The position numbers were made by a program, and so were the translations under genes. A stretch of 64,000 nucleotides of DNA. Origin: Triatoma infestans. Taxonomy: Eukaryota; Arthropoda; Insecta; Hemiptera; Reduviidae. The stretch covers positions 1 to 64,000 of the forward strand of contig JAAEAF010014370.1 in the NCBI GenBank assembly GCA_011037195.1. Reading direction: 5' to 3'. This document shows, piece by piece, positions 1 to 9,654 of the stretch (position 1 is its first letter; each line of letters starts with the position of its first letter). The notes beneath the pieces are model-generated. The model saw only the letters and a program-made list of their open reading frames with translations, was not told where the DNA came from and ran no database searches.

Positions 1-657
1 ACTTTAAACCTCAACCCACACATACAAAGAGCTCACTTTTATTAGAAACATTTCTCCGGGAAAATACATTGAAGGGCACTTTTGGGAGAGGAGTGGGGTT
101 AGGTTTCCATCTAAAGTGCTATTTCAGTTTATTAGACAATTCTGCCATCTAAATAATGTTATTTAGAATTAAATATGTTGTTGAAATTCTGAGTTTGAAA
201 AAAATCGGATAACCGGAAGTGCGTTTACTTTACCACTTTACTAAATGATTTATTCACTTTTCGGCAATTTTCTCAAAAATGGCTTTGACGATTTTTTTGA
301 AACGTCGTATATAAACTAAACATGCAAAGATCTACAACTTTTATCTAAAACATTTCTCTGGGAAATTTCTTTTAAGAGCACTTTTAGGGGAGGGGTGGGG
401 TTAGATTTTCATCAAAGTGCTATCCTAGTTCATTATACAATTCTATCATCCAAACATAATTAGTTAGAAATAAATATATGGCTGAAATTCCGAGTTCCAA
501 GAAAATTAGTAAACCGGAAGTGCGCTTTTACTGAACAGTTTTTTTAGTTTTCGACGAATTTCATTAAATTTGGTACACAAACTATAAAATTTGTCAATTA
601 TCATTTTGAGAACTGGAGTAAGAGGAAGTTGTGTGAGTGTTTCACACCAGATTTTTT
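1..657 (+). mobile_element. HINE/DINE-1-like element, 5' truncated by window edge
   Basis: This is the 3' part of the ~1-kb repeat family whose best full copy is at 39585-40588. It holds the later internal units, each with a conserved AAAATGGCT block, a GGAGGGGTGGGGTTAG-type block and an ACCGGAAGTGCG block. It then ends with the 3' subterminal repeat and a CACACCAGATTTTTT terminus. It aligns almost base for base with about 39945-40580. Confidence 0.65.
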
Positions 658-884
658 ACGTTGCAAGAGAAAGTACTGCGATATGTGAAATTTTCGAAAT
701 CACTTCTCACGTGATGTTTCGAGTTTGAGGTGAATTCGGAAATAGTTATTTATTTGACAAGTGAAGTGAATAGCGAAGGTGTCCTATTTAACGGGAATTG
801 TAAAATGTTTTGTCCTTTAAGTGAGTGTTGTCCGATTCAAAAGGGGAAGGTCACCTTCAGAAAGGTCGTAAACAGGCTGAAGTT

Positions 885-1065
885 AAACAAAATTATATCA
901 TCAGAGACATTTTTCTATAATAGCCTGCTTCATTTTGTGGTCATCGACCGGTTTTGGGCGTTCGCCCATCATCAGGATGTTTTTGTTGAACAGTGTAATA
1001 GCATAGACTTGCACAGAGCAAATACAGTTGATACACTGTTAATAGGGGATCTTACACTGTAAGTG
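885..1065 (-). mobile_element. Penelope-like element fragment with hammerhead motif
   Basis: This is a copy of the repeat also seen at 2.5, 16.7-16.9 and 19.7-20.0 kb. Read on the minus strand it carries a ribozyme-like core (942-979), followed by the conserved GACCACAAAATGAAGCAGGC block. Assignment to Penelope-like retroelements is inferred: that group is known to carry hammerhead ribozymes in its terminal repeats. No reverse transcriptase is seen here. Confidence 0.5.
942..979 (-). ncRNA. Hammerhead ribozyme-like motif (degenerate)
   Basis: On the minus strand the order is CATC, then CTGATGA, T, GGGC-GAAC-GCCC (stem II), AAAA, CCGGTC and GATG. CATC/GATG forms stem I and GGGC/GCCC forms stem II. 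The CUGAUGA box is canonical. The GAAA box reads AAAA (G12 to A), so this copy is probably inactive. Confidence 0.55.
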
Positions 1066-1232
1066 AACAATCTATTGTGTCCGCTGGAGCCTTCTCAGTG
1101 CACTGTCCATCACCGGGCAGTCAGTGAGCTGTAAAGGCTCCTAGGCTCCTAGGCGGCACTAGTGGAAACGAACCCAGAACCTCCGCGTCGCTGGTCCAGC
1201 GTGCTACCATGAGCTAATCCCTATTATTTTAC
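1066..1232 (-). repeat. tRNA-derived SINE (family SINE1), truncated
   Basis: On the minus strand it reads a tRNA-like head (GATTAGCTCATGGTAGCACG, the A-box region), a degenerate B box and the family body (GGAGCC ... TTTACAGCTCACTG ... GAGAAGGCTCC). It is one of eight copies in the window. The B box is mutated and the 3' tail is cut short. Confidence 0.75.
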
Positions 1233-1329
1233 CCAATAATATTATTATTAATGTATTTTAGCAATTTCATCCAACCCTTAAAATTTTTCTAATTAATTGA
1301 TGTTTTGACATTGTTTTTTATTACTTTCT

Positions 1330-1430
1330 TTAACTGCCAACGCTAGATTTTCGAAATTGACTTTTCACCGGAAATAAATGTTTTGAGGTCTCCTGAGTCC
1401 AAAAAAGTGGTTTTTCAGAAAATGGTCTAC

Positions 1431-1468
<38 letters not shown>

Positions 1469-2010
1469 ACAATATCTCTAAAATGAAAAGTTGCAGAAAG
1501 CTCAAATTTGATATTCCGTTTAGGTACTACTACCCACCGCATCAGACACGTAGATTTCCGGCAAAATCCATCTCCGGGCCAACTTTACTGAATTGGTTTT
1601 TTTTTCTCCAGTTTTTTGTGATTTTCTCAAAAACGGCTCCAACGATTTTCTTTAAACTTTATGTATCAACTAGACACACAATGATCTCCAACTTTGATTT
1701 GCAACATATCTCCGGGAAAATTAATTTAATGGTACTTTTTGGGAGGATGGGTGGGTTTATTTTTTCCTTTAAAGTGCTGTTTTAGTTTAACCATGTGCTA
1801 TACAATTCTGTCAACTAAATAATATTAATTAGATTTATATAAGTTACTAAAGTTCCCAGTTTGAAGAAAATCTGTTGACCGGAAGTACGGCGACTTTACT
1901 GAATAGTTTTAGCAGTTTTTGTTTTTTTTTTTCTTAATTTTCTCCATAAAAACCTGGTTGTCTGAACCTGTGTAAGACACACCTACAAATTATCATTTTT
2001 CATGAGAAAC
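1330..2010 (+). mobile_element. HINE/DINE-1-like element, diverged partial copy
   Basis: It starts with the family 5' block (TTTTCACCGGAAATAAATG ... GAGTCC), followed by a (GT)n microsatellite at about 1433-1466 and then one internal unit. The open frames across this copy arise from the GT/CA run and have no coding meaning. Confidence 0.65.
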
Positions 2011-2217
2011 GTTTAACCGAAAACATTTATTTTTTGGGGGCTGAATACTGATCGAACTTGCAGTGGCGTGTTGATATGTCTTTAGGTACATACCCGTCAA
2101 ACTTCAAGTCATGGATAATTTCGTCAGCATTCATCCTTATAGGTGAGCTCAGTTGGTTTTTCGGCAGTCTCTTAGATGATCAGTGGGGCAACAGACAGAG
2201 TTAATAAATAAGATGTT

Positions 2218-2510
2218 GCAAAGGACCCCTCCTTTTCAGGCATCTGATGAAATTCCTTGCTGAGCATTGTGGTTTTGTGGAGTTTATGAGTTGGACGAAG
2301 TAAGAAACACCCATCCATCTTATGAGATTGTTTGGTATATGAGGAATTTAGTTTATTTTCAAGACCTTTCGTCCGGAACAGGATGCCTATGTAAGAGCTT
2401 AAGCTATTTCCCCGTAATGTTATAGTCCGATTTGTTTGGACTGTGGTGAATCTTAGATGGGATGCATCCAATGTTTTTCTTTATGGTAGCTATGTGGACC
2501 CAATGGGTCA
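2218..2510. repeat. Direct repeat unit 1 flanking a hammerhead-bearing fragment
   Basis: This ~290-bp sequence runs from AAAGGACCCCTCCTTTTCAG to GGACCCAATGGG and recurs at 2668-2968 with only scattered differences. The two units bracket the ribozyme-bearing block at 2511-2650. The arrangement recalls the repeated terminal segments of Penelope-like elements, but no diagnostic protein is encoded. Confidence 0.7.
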
Positions 2511-2650
2511 GTGTATAAACTGAATTTGCTCTGTGCAAGTCCGTGTTATCACACTGTCTGACAAACGCATCCTGAAAATGGGCGAACGCCCGAAACCGGT
2601 CGATGACCACAAAATGAAGCAGGCTACCACGGAAAATGTCTCTGATGAAA
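2511..2650 (+). mobile_element. Penelope-like element fragment with hammerhead motif
   Basis: This is the plus-strand copy of the fragment seen at 0.9, 16.8 and 19.9 kb. It reads CAGTGTATAAACTGAATTTG, then the ribozyme-like core, then GACCACAAAATGAAGCAGGC and ACGGAAAATGTCTCTGATG. It sits exactly between two direct repeats. Confidence 0.5.
2568..2605 (+). ncRNA. Hammerhead ribozyme-like motif (core mutated at G8)
   Basis: The order is CATC, CTGAAAA, T, GGGC-GAAC-GCCC, GAAA, CCGGTC, GATG. Stem I (CATC/GATG) and stem II (GGGC/GCCC) pair fully and GAAA is intact. CUGANGA has become CUGAAAA, so G8 is lost and activity is unlikely. Confidence 0.55.
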
Positions 2651-2667
2651 TAACATGTGCTATGTTT

Positions 2668-2968
2668 TTCAAGGACCTCTCCCTTTCAGGCATCTGATGA
2701 AATTCCTTGCTGAGCATTGTGGTTTTGTGGAGTTTATGAGTTGGACGAAGTAAGAAACACCCATCCATCTTATGAGATTGTTTGGTATATGAGGAATTTA
2801 ATTTATTTTCAAGACCTTTGGTCCGGAAAGGATGCTTGTGTAAGAGCTTAAGCTATTTCCCCTTAATGTTATGGTCCGATTTGTTTGGACTGTGATGAAT
2901 CATAGATGGGATGGACCCAGTTTGTTATTGTTTTTCTTTATGGTAACTATATGGACCCAGTGGGGCTT
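2668..2968. repeat. Direct repeat unit 2
   Basis: This is the second copy of the ~290-bp unit at 2218-2510, running from AAGGACCTCTCCCTTTCAGG to GGACCCAGTGGGGC. It differs from unit 1 by scattered substitutions and small indels. Confidence 0.7.
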
Positions 2969-3011
2969 TGGATACCCTAACGTTTGTTCCCTTTCCATAG
3001 ACGAATACTAA

Positions 3012-3252
3012 TAATAATGAATGGAAGGGAAGGGAATACCTGAGTGGTTAGCGTACTGGTCTCCCTTGCAGAGGCCCCGGATTCGAGTCCAGCTGTGCTG
3101 CCCTTAGATTTTTTCTTCCCAGGAGCCTCTACAGCTAACTGTCCGGTAATGACAGTGTTGTCTGTAACGAGAAAACGCAGTCCAGGAGCCGCCAGTGCAT
3201 TTGAAAGAGCATCGGGGGCCAATGACCATAGATGTTGACGCGCCTTAAATTA
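3012..3252 (+). repeat. tRNA-derived SINE1, full length, tail type A
   Basis: The tRNA-like head has an A box (GAGTGGTTAGCGTACTGG) and a B box (GGATTCGAGTCC). It is followed by the family body (AGGAGCCTCTACAGCTAACT, TAATGACAGTGTTG) and the type A tail (GACCATAGATGTTGACGCGC), ending in CTTAAATT plus an A-rich run. Pol III transcription is inferred from the boxes. Confidence 0.85.
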
Positions 3253-4314
3253 AAAAAAAATAATAAATTATGAATGGACTCTACTGCTGCGTTGCAATTA
3301 TTTTTCCATCAAAATTGATTTTAAGGAGTCCACAGTTATCTGATCGTTAGATTTTTTTAAATGGGTTTTGTTCAGTGTTATAGGTGCTGTCTTTTGGACT
3401 AGCCTTGAGTAGAATCGTGTACCGTAACCATTTCTACATTTTGGGCAACTGAGTAGAAATTTTCAATTCTATTATTGCATTATCGTAGGAAGAAAAAGTT
3501 GTATGAGTGATTTTACAATAGATTTTTTTTTTTTTTTTTTATGAAATAATTAACAAATAACTAGGTCAATGATACTTAAAAATATAAACTCAAACGGCTC
3601 ATTAAAAGAAATAAATTAGAGATATCTACCTCCACCACATCGCTCTAACTAAAAAGATTATGTTCTAGTTGTAGGTAGTTTTACTGTTTATGAAATTTTC
3701 GGGTTCCCAATTTCAGATATTATAAGATCCATTACAAAAATGAAAAAAAAAATATTAAAAAACATGTTAAGACTTCAAAATGATATCATTTTTTCGATGT
3801 TTTTTTTTTTGTCCCACCTTTCTCATTTCCAATATAAGGACATAAATCCGCATTTGTATGGAAATGTAGGACGGAAAGTCCCAAAGCTGACCCAATTCTA
3901 CTATGTGAGAGTCGCAGGCAGCTGGGATGGTAGTCATGGATACTTCACCTATTGTCAGAACTAAAAACATAAACCGTTTTCATTTAATACTATTCGATGG
4001 AAAAGAAAAGTGTATCACAAAAATTTATCCTACAATTTATTGTCATAATTCAAATGTTTAATTTACTTAAAATAATGTCAACAAAAACAAAAAAAAAAAC
4101 GAATAAATTATTTACCTTCTGCACGGTTATAGAATTTTTGTTTTATCTTTGTTTTTTAATTAATAATTAAGTTGAATAAGAAACTAAAACAAATTTATCT
4201 ACAAGGCCGTTCCTTGTACAATCGATTTTCAAGAAAACTTCGGATCAAACAATAGTGTTTTTATTGTTCTTAATCTGCTGCATAAATAAAAAACTCATGA
4301 TTTGACTTCTATCG
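3253..4314. other. Mostly unassigned AT-rich DNA
   Basis: A degenerate 3' end of the HINE-like family is recognisable near 3480-3535 (AAGTTGTATGAGTGATTTTA followed by a T run). The remainder to 4314 shows only homopolymer runs and no supported gene. Confidence 0.5.
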
Positions 4315-4447
4315 TTCACTTTCACTTTCTCTTACTGCTAGTAAGAGGAGCTATTGCAATCGTGACCGAAAAAGAGCTAAGTGAACTTTATAATTATATT
4401 AACTACATTAAAAGAAAGTCATGTGAGTGTTTCACATCAATATTTTT
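4315..4447 (+). mobile_element. Minimal HINE-like element (both ends, almost no interior)
   Basis: The 5' terminal hairpin (CTCTTACTGCTAGTAAGAG) is followed after about 65 bp by the 3' subterminal end (AGAAAGTCATGTGAGTGTTTCACAT) and ATATTTTT. The whole body with its GT run and 302-bp units is missing. This looks like an internal deletion derivative and defines both ends of the family. Confidence 0.6.
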
Positions 4448-4608
4448 GTACCCAGATATCTTCAAAACATGTATATTGTAATGGATTGCCATGACGTATC
4501 TTTTCCGCAATAAATCTTTAGGCACCGCCCACAACTCCACTCAACACGTCACATGAGGCGTAACTTAATCTTACCTAACATTCTAGGAAATCGGTAAGGA
4601 GAAGTTAA

Positions 4609-4621
4609 GAGGAAGGGGACA
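4609..4621 (+). repeat. Target-site duplication, left copy
   Basis: GAGGAAGGGGACA here is repeated exactly at 5551-5563, flanking the retroposon between them. A perfect 13-bp duplication is typical of target-primed (LINE-mobilised) insertion. Confidence 0.8.
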
Positions 4622-5550
4622 TTCTTCTTCCCCGTATACCCCTTTTCCTCCTGTACTTCGGGATCTTCCTAGACCGTACCTACCCTTTCGGGTTTACCGG
4701 TCCCCCGTTGCAAGGGTATCGTTTAACAAGAAGGGGATGTTACCACCATGGAAAAATTTTTAGTGCAATGCCCGACCATAGCAGAAGTGCCGAAGCACTC
4801 CCCCGCTTAACCCATTTAAGAGCAGGTTGAGATACGCTCAAGCAGCGCGCAGAGTGATCCCACAACGTGGTCCACACTCCACTACCAGAACCTAGAGAAG
4901 GCACTCTCTAGCAGGCTCTGGTGAACCGCGCACACCCAGCAAATGCGCTTCCAGCAGCGGGCTGGCGCCCGGGTTAATTTTATATTGCGAGTCTCCTCCC
5001 GCTCAACTCATGACCTCGGTCATTGGAGTTATTGATTAAACCAATAATATTGCAAGCAATTGGCTCGGAAAGTAGCTTGTACCCGTAGTTCAGTATTTCA
5101 ACTCTAACGAGCTAGCGTGACTGATCGCACACCCGATGGATCTAATGTCCATCTACTGATTCCTGTCCATTGCCTCAAGCACAGGGGTTTCAGTAACCCA
5201 AGTAACTTCCAGGCAACCCTGCAGGGGGAAAGGATTAGGATGGGTTGGGGGAGGGAATCCCCAACCCTGAGAGCCAGAGGCTGATTGCATCCCGCAGGTG
5301 CATCGCCACAAACCTACGCCAAAATGTCTCTAGTTGTTGAAGGAAGAGTAACACAACTAGATTTTACTTTCCACACAAGTTCTCATACATATGTTATTAG
5401 AAGATACGACTTGTCCAGTGCAGGGTCTTCCTTTTAGTCGCCTCCTACGACAGGCAGGGCATACCGTAGGCCTATTCTACCCCGGGACCTACACGGGGAA
5501 ATTGCCAACGGCCATACCACGTTGAATACACCGGTTCACGTCCGATCACC
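4622..5550 (-). mobile_element. 929-bp retroposon with antisense 5S head and (GAA)n tail
   Basis: It is flanked by a perfect 13-bp direct repeat. Read on the minus strand, it begins with 49 nt complementary to the 5' end of 5S rRNA. It continues into a GC-rich conserved block (5431-5500: CCCCGTGTAGGTCCCGGGG ... GTCGTAGGAGGCGACTAAAA), then a ~770-bp body, and ends in GGGGAAGAAGAA. The GGCGACTAA-type block is, from memory, a domain shared by many invertebrate retroposons (MetaSINE-like); this needs a database search. No ORF is visible, so it is non-autonomous. Confidence 0.6.
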
Positions 5551-5552
5551 GA
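5504..5552 (+). pseudogene. 5S rRNA 5' fragment (first ~49 nt)
   Basis: GCCAACGGCCATACCACGTT ... TGAATACACCGGTTC ... CGTCCGATCACCGA corresponds to the first ~49 nucleotides of insect 5S rRNA with two or three differences. The internal control region (roughly nt 50-97) and the 3' half are absent, so it cannot be a functional 5S gene. It forms the antisense 5' end of the retroposon at 4622-5550. Confidence 0.85.
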
Positions 5553-5563
5553 GGAAGGGGACA
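5551..5563 (+). repeat. Target-site duplication, right copy
   Basis: Exact repeat of 4609-4621 (GAGGAAGGGGACA), immediately after the 5S-like end. Confidence 0.8.
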
Positions 5564-5877
5564 ATGGACATTCATTTATAAAGGCTAGCTACGTTTTACA
5601 TGAGGAAGTACTCAGTCAGGACATACAACTTATAAGAAAACATCATCACCAACACTCTGCCAGCTCTGTCTATCATTCTTTCACGCTACCATATTCTTTT
5701 CTATATCAACAATGTTAAGCCTTGGTCTTGGATTTTATTTGTGTTAATATGAGTAAATACTATGGTAGAACAGAAGTCTATGGTTTGTTTTATATCTTAA
5801 TCCTCAGCAATACTTTGTACTATTACCAAAGTGTTTACCATAAGTTTATTAGGTACCTCTTTTACATTCAGTTATGC

Positions 5878-6003
5878 TTGGCGTGCCTTTTCCGCAGTAA
5901 ATCATTAGGCACTGCCCATAGCTACACTCAACAGGTCCATGAGGCTTAACTTAATCTTACATAACACTCTAGAAAATCAGTAAAGAGAAGTTAAGAAGAA
6001 GTA
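5878..6003 (+). repeat. Second copy of the LTR-like 5' block
   Basis: TTTTCCGCAGTAAATCATTA through GAGAAGTTAAGAAGAAG repeats 4499-4613 at high similarity and in the same orientation, about 1.38 kb downstream. It could be part of a second LTR or a tandem fragment. Confidence 0.55.
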
Positions 6004-6224
6004 GCGGAAGTAGACTTCTAGATCTGAGGTTTCTAAAGAGGCTTCTAGATCTGAAAGATCTATACGATTTTTGAGCGATTTAAAAAATGGCCAAGTTGAT
6101 TTTAGAAATATTCTGTTTCTACAGGTTCAGAACCTCAAAAAAAATCAAGAGATGGTAGAAGAGAATTTGAGCCTGGAAAAGTAAGCTTGGTCCTTAGATT
6201 CAGCAATTCTGACGGCAGAGAAAT
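6004..6224. other. Unassigned spacer
   Basis: It contains a short imperfect repeat of TTCTAGATCTGA (about 6014-6050) and no coding signal. Confidence 0.4.
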
Positions 6225-6830
6225 GTTTTAAATAAAAGTTTTAGCTCTTTGAATGTGTAGTTAATATACCAAGATTGAAGAAAATCGTCGGAGCCATTTA
6301 TGAGAATATCCCGAAAATGTGAAAAAACCATTCAGCAAAGCCACCATTCAGAAAAAGTGGAAAACGCTCTACCGGTCATTCGATTTTTTCAAACTCGTAA
6401 TTTCAACAACATATTGAAGTCTAATTAACATTATTTAGGTGACAGAATCGTCTAATAAACTGAAATAGCACTTTAGATGGAAACCCCTCCCCCAAAAGTG
6501 CCCTTAAATGAATTTTCCTAGAGAAATGTTTCAAATAAAATTTGTAGCTCTTTAGATGTGTAGTTGATATACCAAGTTTCAAGAAAATCGTCGGAGCCAT
6601 TTTTGGGAAAATCGCAAAAAAAGTAAAAAAAAAAAAAAACTAGTAAAGTGTTACTTGGTTGAGGAATATTGACAGATAATGTACTGTCAGATCTCATGGT
6701 GGTACCTAAACGGAATATCAAGTTTCAACTTTCTAAGGTTTTTCGTTTTTGAGCTATATTGTTCACATACCATACACACACACACAGGCCATTTGGTAAA
6801 AACCATTTTTTACTTTCTCTTACTCCTGCG
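6225..6830 (-). mobile_element. HINE/DINE-1-like element, partial, minus strand
   Basis: It is read in reverse. The (GT)n run (seen as CACACACACACACA near 6775) and the 5' block lie at the right end, and internal units run leftward with the Cs-rich AACCCCTCCCCCAAAAGTGCC block. The 3' terminus is missing. Confidence 0.65.
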
Positions 6831-7056
6831 GAATTTGTGTGTACATCTTAAATGTTATTTGAATTCCTTTAATGTTATTGGCACTACCTTCTGGACGTCA
6901 ATTGAAGTGGCATTGAAGAATGCATATACATGTATCACGACCACATAATCCGGGTTAGGGTTTGACCAAACGCATTTTAAAAATGAAGATTAGGCGCTCT
7001 TTCAACATATTCCTTTACATATTCTAGAATCTTCAATAACTGTTGGTTTAGTCATT
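6826..7056. repeat. Flanking repeat shared with 14968-15220 (inverted)
   Basis: This ~230-bp non-HINE sequence (GGCACTACCTTCTGGACGTC ... TCCGGGTTAGGGTTTGACCA ... CAATAACTGTTGGTTTAGTC) recurs in inverse orientation at 14968-15220. In both places it abuts the 5' end of a full HINE-like copy. Confidence 0.75.
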
Positions 7057-7059
7057 AAG

Positions 7060-8056
7060 CCATTTTTACTTTCTCTTACTCCTAGTAAGGGGACGTATTG
7101 TAATCGTGTCAAATTTTCGATATCGAGTTTTCACCGGAAATATCCGTTTTGAGGTCCCCTGAGTCCAAAAAAGTGGTTTTTACCAAATGGCCTGTGTGTG
7201 TGTGTGTGTGTGTGTGGTATGTGAACAACATAGCTCAAAAACGAAAAACCGTAGAAAGTTGAAACTTGATATTCCGTTTAGGTACCACCATAGCATCTGA
7301 TATAGTGGGTCATCTGTCAAAATTCCTCAACCGGAAGTACCACTTTACTTTCTTTTTTTTTTACTTTTTCGCGTTTTTCTCAAAAATGGCTCCGATGATT
7401 TTCTTTAAACTTGGTATATCAACTACACATATAAAGAGCTACAACTTTTATTTGACATGTTTCTCTCGGAAAATTCATTTAAGGGCACGGTTGGGTTAGG
7501 TTTTTATCTAGAGTGCTATTTCAGTTTATTAAACAATTCTATCATCAAAATAATGTTAATTAGAATTGAATATGTTGTTGAAATTCCGAGTTTCAAAAAA
7601 ATCGGATAGCCGGAAGTGGTTTTAAATTACCACTTCCTTCACTAAATGATTTTTTTTCACTTTTTCGCGATTTTCTCAAAAATGACTCCGTCGATTTTCT
7701 TGAAACTTTCTATATTAACTAAACATACAAAGATCTACTTTTATTTAAAACATTTCTCTGGAAAAATTCATTTAAGGGCACTTTTAGGGGAGGGATGGGG
7801 TTATGTTTTTCTCTAAAGTGCTATCATAATTTATAATACAATTCTATCATGCATACAAAATTAATCAGTAATAAATAAATGGCCAAAATTCCGAGTTTCA
7901 AGAAAATTAATAAACCGAAAGTGCGCTTTTACTGAACAGTTTTTTTTCAGTTTTCGACGAATTTGATTAAAGTTGGTACACAAACTATAAAATTTGTCAA
8001 TTATAAATTTGAGAACTGGAGTAAGAGAAAGTTGTGTGGGTGTTTCACACCAGATT
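7060..8056 (+). mobile_element. HINE/DINE-1-like element, full length
   Basis: It starts at the 5' hairpin (CTCTTACTCCTAGTAAGGG) and continues through TTTTCGATATCGAGTTTTCA, a (GT)n run at about 7194-7216 and two full ~300-bp units plus a partial one. It ends with GGAGTAAGAGAAAGT, the 3' hairpin GTGTGGGTGTTTCACAC and CAGATTTTTT. The frames inside are not coding. Confidence 0.7.
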
Positions 8057-8061
8057 TTTTG

Positions 8062-8160
8062 TACTCAGAAGGCCTCAAAATTTCCGGTGAAAACTCGATA
8101 TCGAAAATTTGACACGATTACAATACTTCCTCTTCCTAGGAGTTTGAGCAAGTAAAAATT
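8062..8160 (-). mobile_element. Inverted HINE 5' end fragment
   Basis: Directly after the 3' end of the copy above, the family 5' block appears inverted (CCGGTGAAAACTCGATATCG ... ACTTCCTCTTCCTAGGAG). The two HINE ends therefore face each other tail-to-head. Confidence 0.6.
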
Positions 8161-8369
8161 TGTATACTGTATAATAATTGGATTAATTGCTGTAAGTTAA
8201 ACTCATTCTTACAGCAGATTTTTTTTTTTTCCTCTGCAAAGATCGCGGCAATATTTTTCGGAAACAATTGTTGATACTCCTCAATGTTTTTTTGAATTGC
8301 TCTATGAATTTTGTTTTTAATTGCAATATAGCTGCACTTTATACTGTACTTTATACTTGACTAAATGAA

Positions 8370-8865
8370 AGCTGTATTGTGAAACACTCACACGGACTTT
8401 TTCATACCAATTAATTAACTAATTTATACTAACTTACAAATTTCCTTCAATGCATGTTGGATTAGTATAAGTAGGTCGTAACTTAAATTTCATTACATTG
8501 TATCCCAATAGAAAGCTCCTAGATCAAACCTCAAAAATGTTTCGAATAAAAGTGATACGCGTTTATTTGTTGATAAGTATGCACGTATTATAAAGAAACA
8601 TGTGGAAGCCATTTTTTTTTTTGTTTAATTCATGAATCACTAGGGAGAAAAAAATACATTGAGTGCAAAAAGTCGCACTTCCGGTTTGGGATTTGAGATA
8701 CTTTGTTCTCACAAACATACACGTACATCACAAACAGTCCACTTGCTAAAAACATTTTTTTTTTTTATACAGGGGAATTTAAAAATACATTTCCGCTGAA
8801 AACTCTATGTAGAAACTTTGAGATAATCGCGCAATACATCCTCTTTTAGTAGTAATAAAAATAAT
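8370..8865 (-). mobile_element. Diverged HINE-like remnant
   Basis: It is recognised by the 3' hairpin (GTGAAACACTCACACGGAC, minus strand) at about 8381, a TTCCGGTTTGGGAT block, CA-rich DNA and a degraded 5' block (CCGCTGAAAACTCTATG ... CATCCTCTTTTAGTAG). Confidence 0.45.
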
Positions 8866-9650
8866 ATAATAATAATAAGCGCTTATTTATAAACTTTTAC
8901 AAAATATATATATATTTTTTTTTTTTTGAGTCAAAATAACCTATAGTTTGTAATGGGCAAGAAATGGTGGAAATGAGTGTTCATACAAACTTGCACCAAA
9001 CTAACAATTTTTATTATACAAAATTTACTTAGTCAGGAGATATGGGTGGATGAGGGTAGAGTGATCGTGCCAAGAATGATGATTGTTGTGAACTTTTCCT
9101 TGTTCTAATAGTGACAAACAGGTGTGCTGGCTCTAGCTTGCTGAACATTTCAAGGTTGAAGCTGATGTAACGATTGCTCATTCCCCATTAAAGTTTGTCT
9201 CAAGCCTGTAAGATGGTTAACTTTTATCCAATTACTCTTATCGCTGGGGACTGCTTTTAGGTAAGAGATTGGTTGTCGAACTCAAAGACTATTCGCAAAT
9301 ACATCGTAGTGGGCGTGTGACAGAGGGTAGAATGCATAGTTGACTTGCGCTTTAAGAAGTAACAAATAGCGCCGTAATGCGGTTGCTAATCGAACTATTG
9401 AGTCCAACTTTTGTCTAGCAATTTAGCAGGCCAATTGGGTTCCATTACAGTCTTCCCTATTCAGGAGTGCGGCCGTGATTACCATGACGACCAACCGAAT
9501 TGGGGGAGTTGATCTAGAATTGTCTCCCAATAAATATTTTTCCACTTGTTCCTGTGTCTCGTTGTTCTCCAGCAAGCAACCATCTTCTCGATTGTTTTCC
9601 TTTCTTTCTTTTTCTAACTGATGATATCCTTACCGAATTTCTACTATAAC
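8866..9650. other. Unassigned, includes a GC-richer stretch
   Basis: 9050-9520 is less AT-rich than its surroundings and has no long frame. It includes CCATTACA at about 9443, which is the complement of the TGTAATGG start of the LTR-like family. Nothing firmer can be said. Confidence 0.35.
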
Positions 9651-9654
9651 ACAT

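Larger units (their letters stand above)
4477..5735 (+). mobile_element. LTR-like repeat interrupted by a retroposon
   Basis: It starts TGTAATGGATTGCC, similar to the starts of the LTR-like repeats at 16.02 and 19.39 kb. Once the insertion at 4622-5550 is removed, it continues to a TATA-like TTTATAAAGGC (about 5577) and a leader ending near AACAATGTTAAGCC, matching the layout of the other copies. About 130 bp of its 5' part recurs at 5878-6003. LTR status is inferred from the TG start and promoter layout; no internal coding region or primer-binding site was recognised. Confidence 0.4.

Noticed and set aside
1330..1785. Frames rich in Cys-Val or Thr-His on both strands
   Set aside because: They arise from a (GT)n/(CA)n microsatellite inside a HINE-like element.
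2172..2768. Minus-strand frames repeated in the two direct-repeat units
   Set aside because: Similarity between them comes from the DNA duplication; neither resembles a Penelope reverse transcriptase or any family I know.
3012..3090. True tRNA genes at the A/B-box sequences
   Set aside because: All such sites are heads of SINE1 or SINE2: they lack a proper acceptor stem and run into a repeated body.
5504..5552. Functional 5S rRNA gene
   Set aside because: Only the first ~49 nt are present; the internal promoter region and 3' half are missing.
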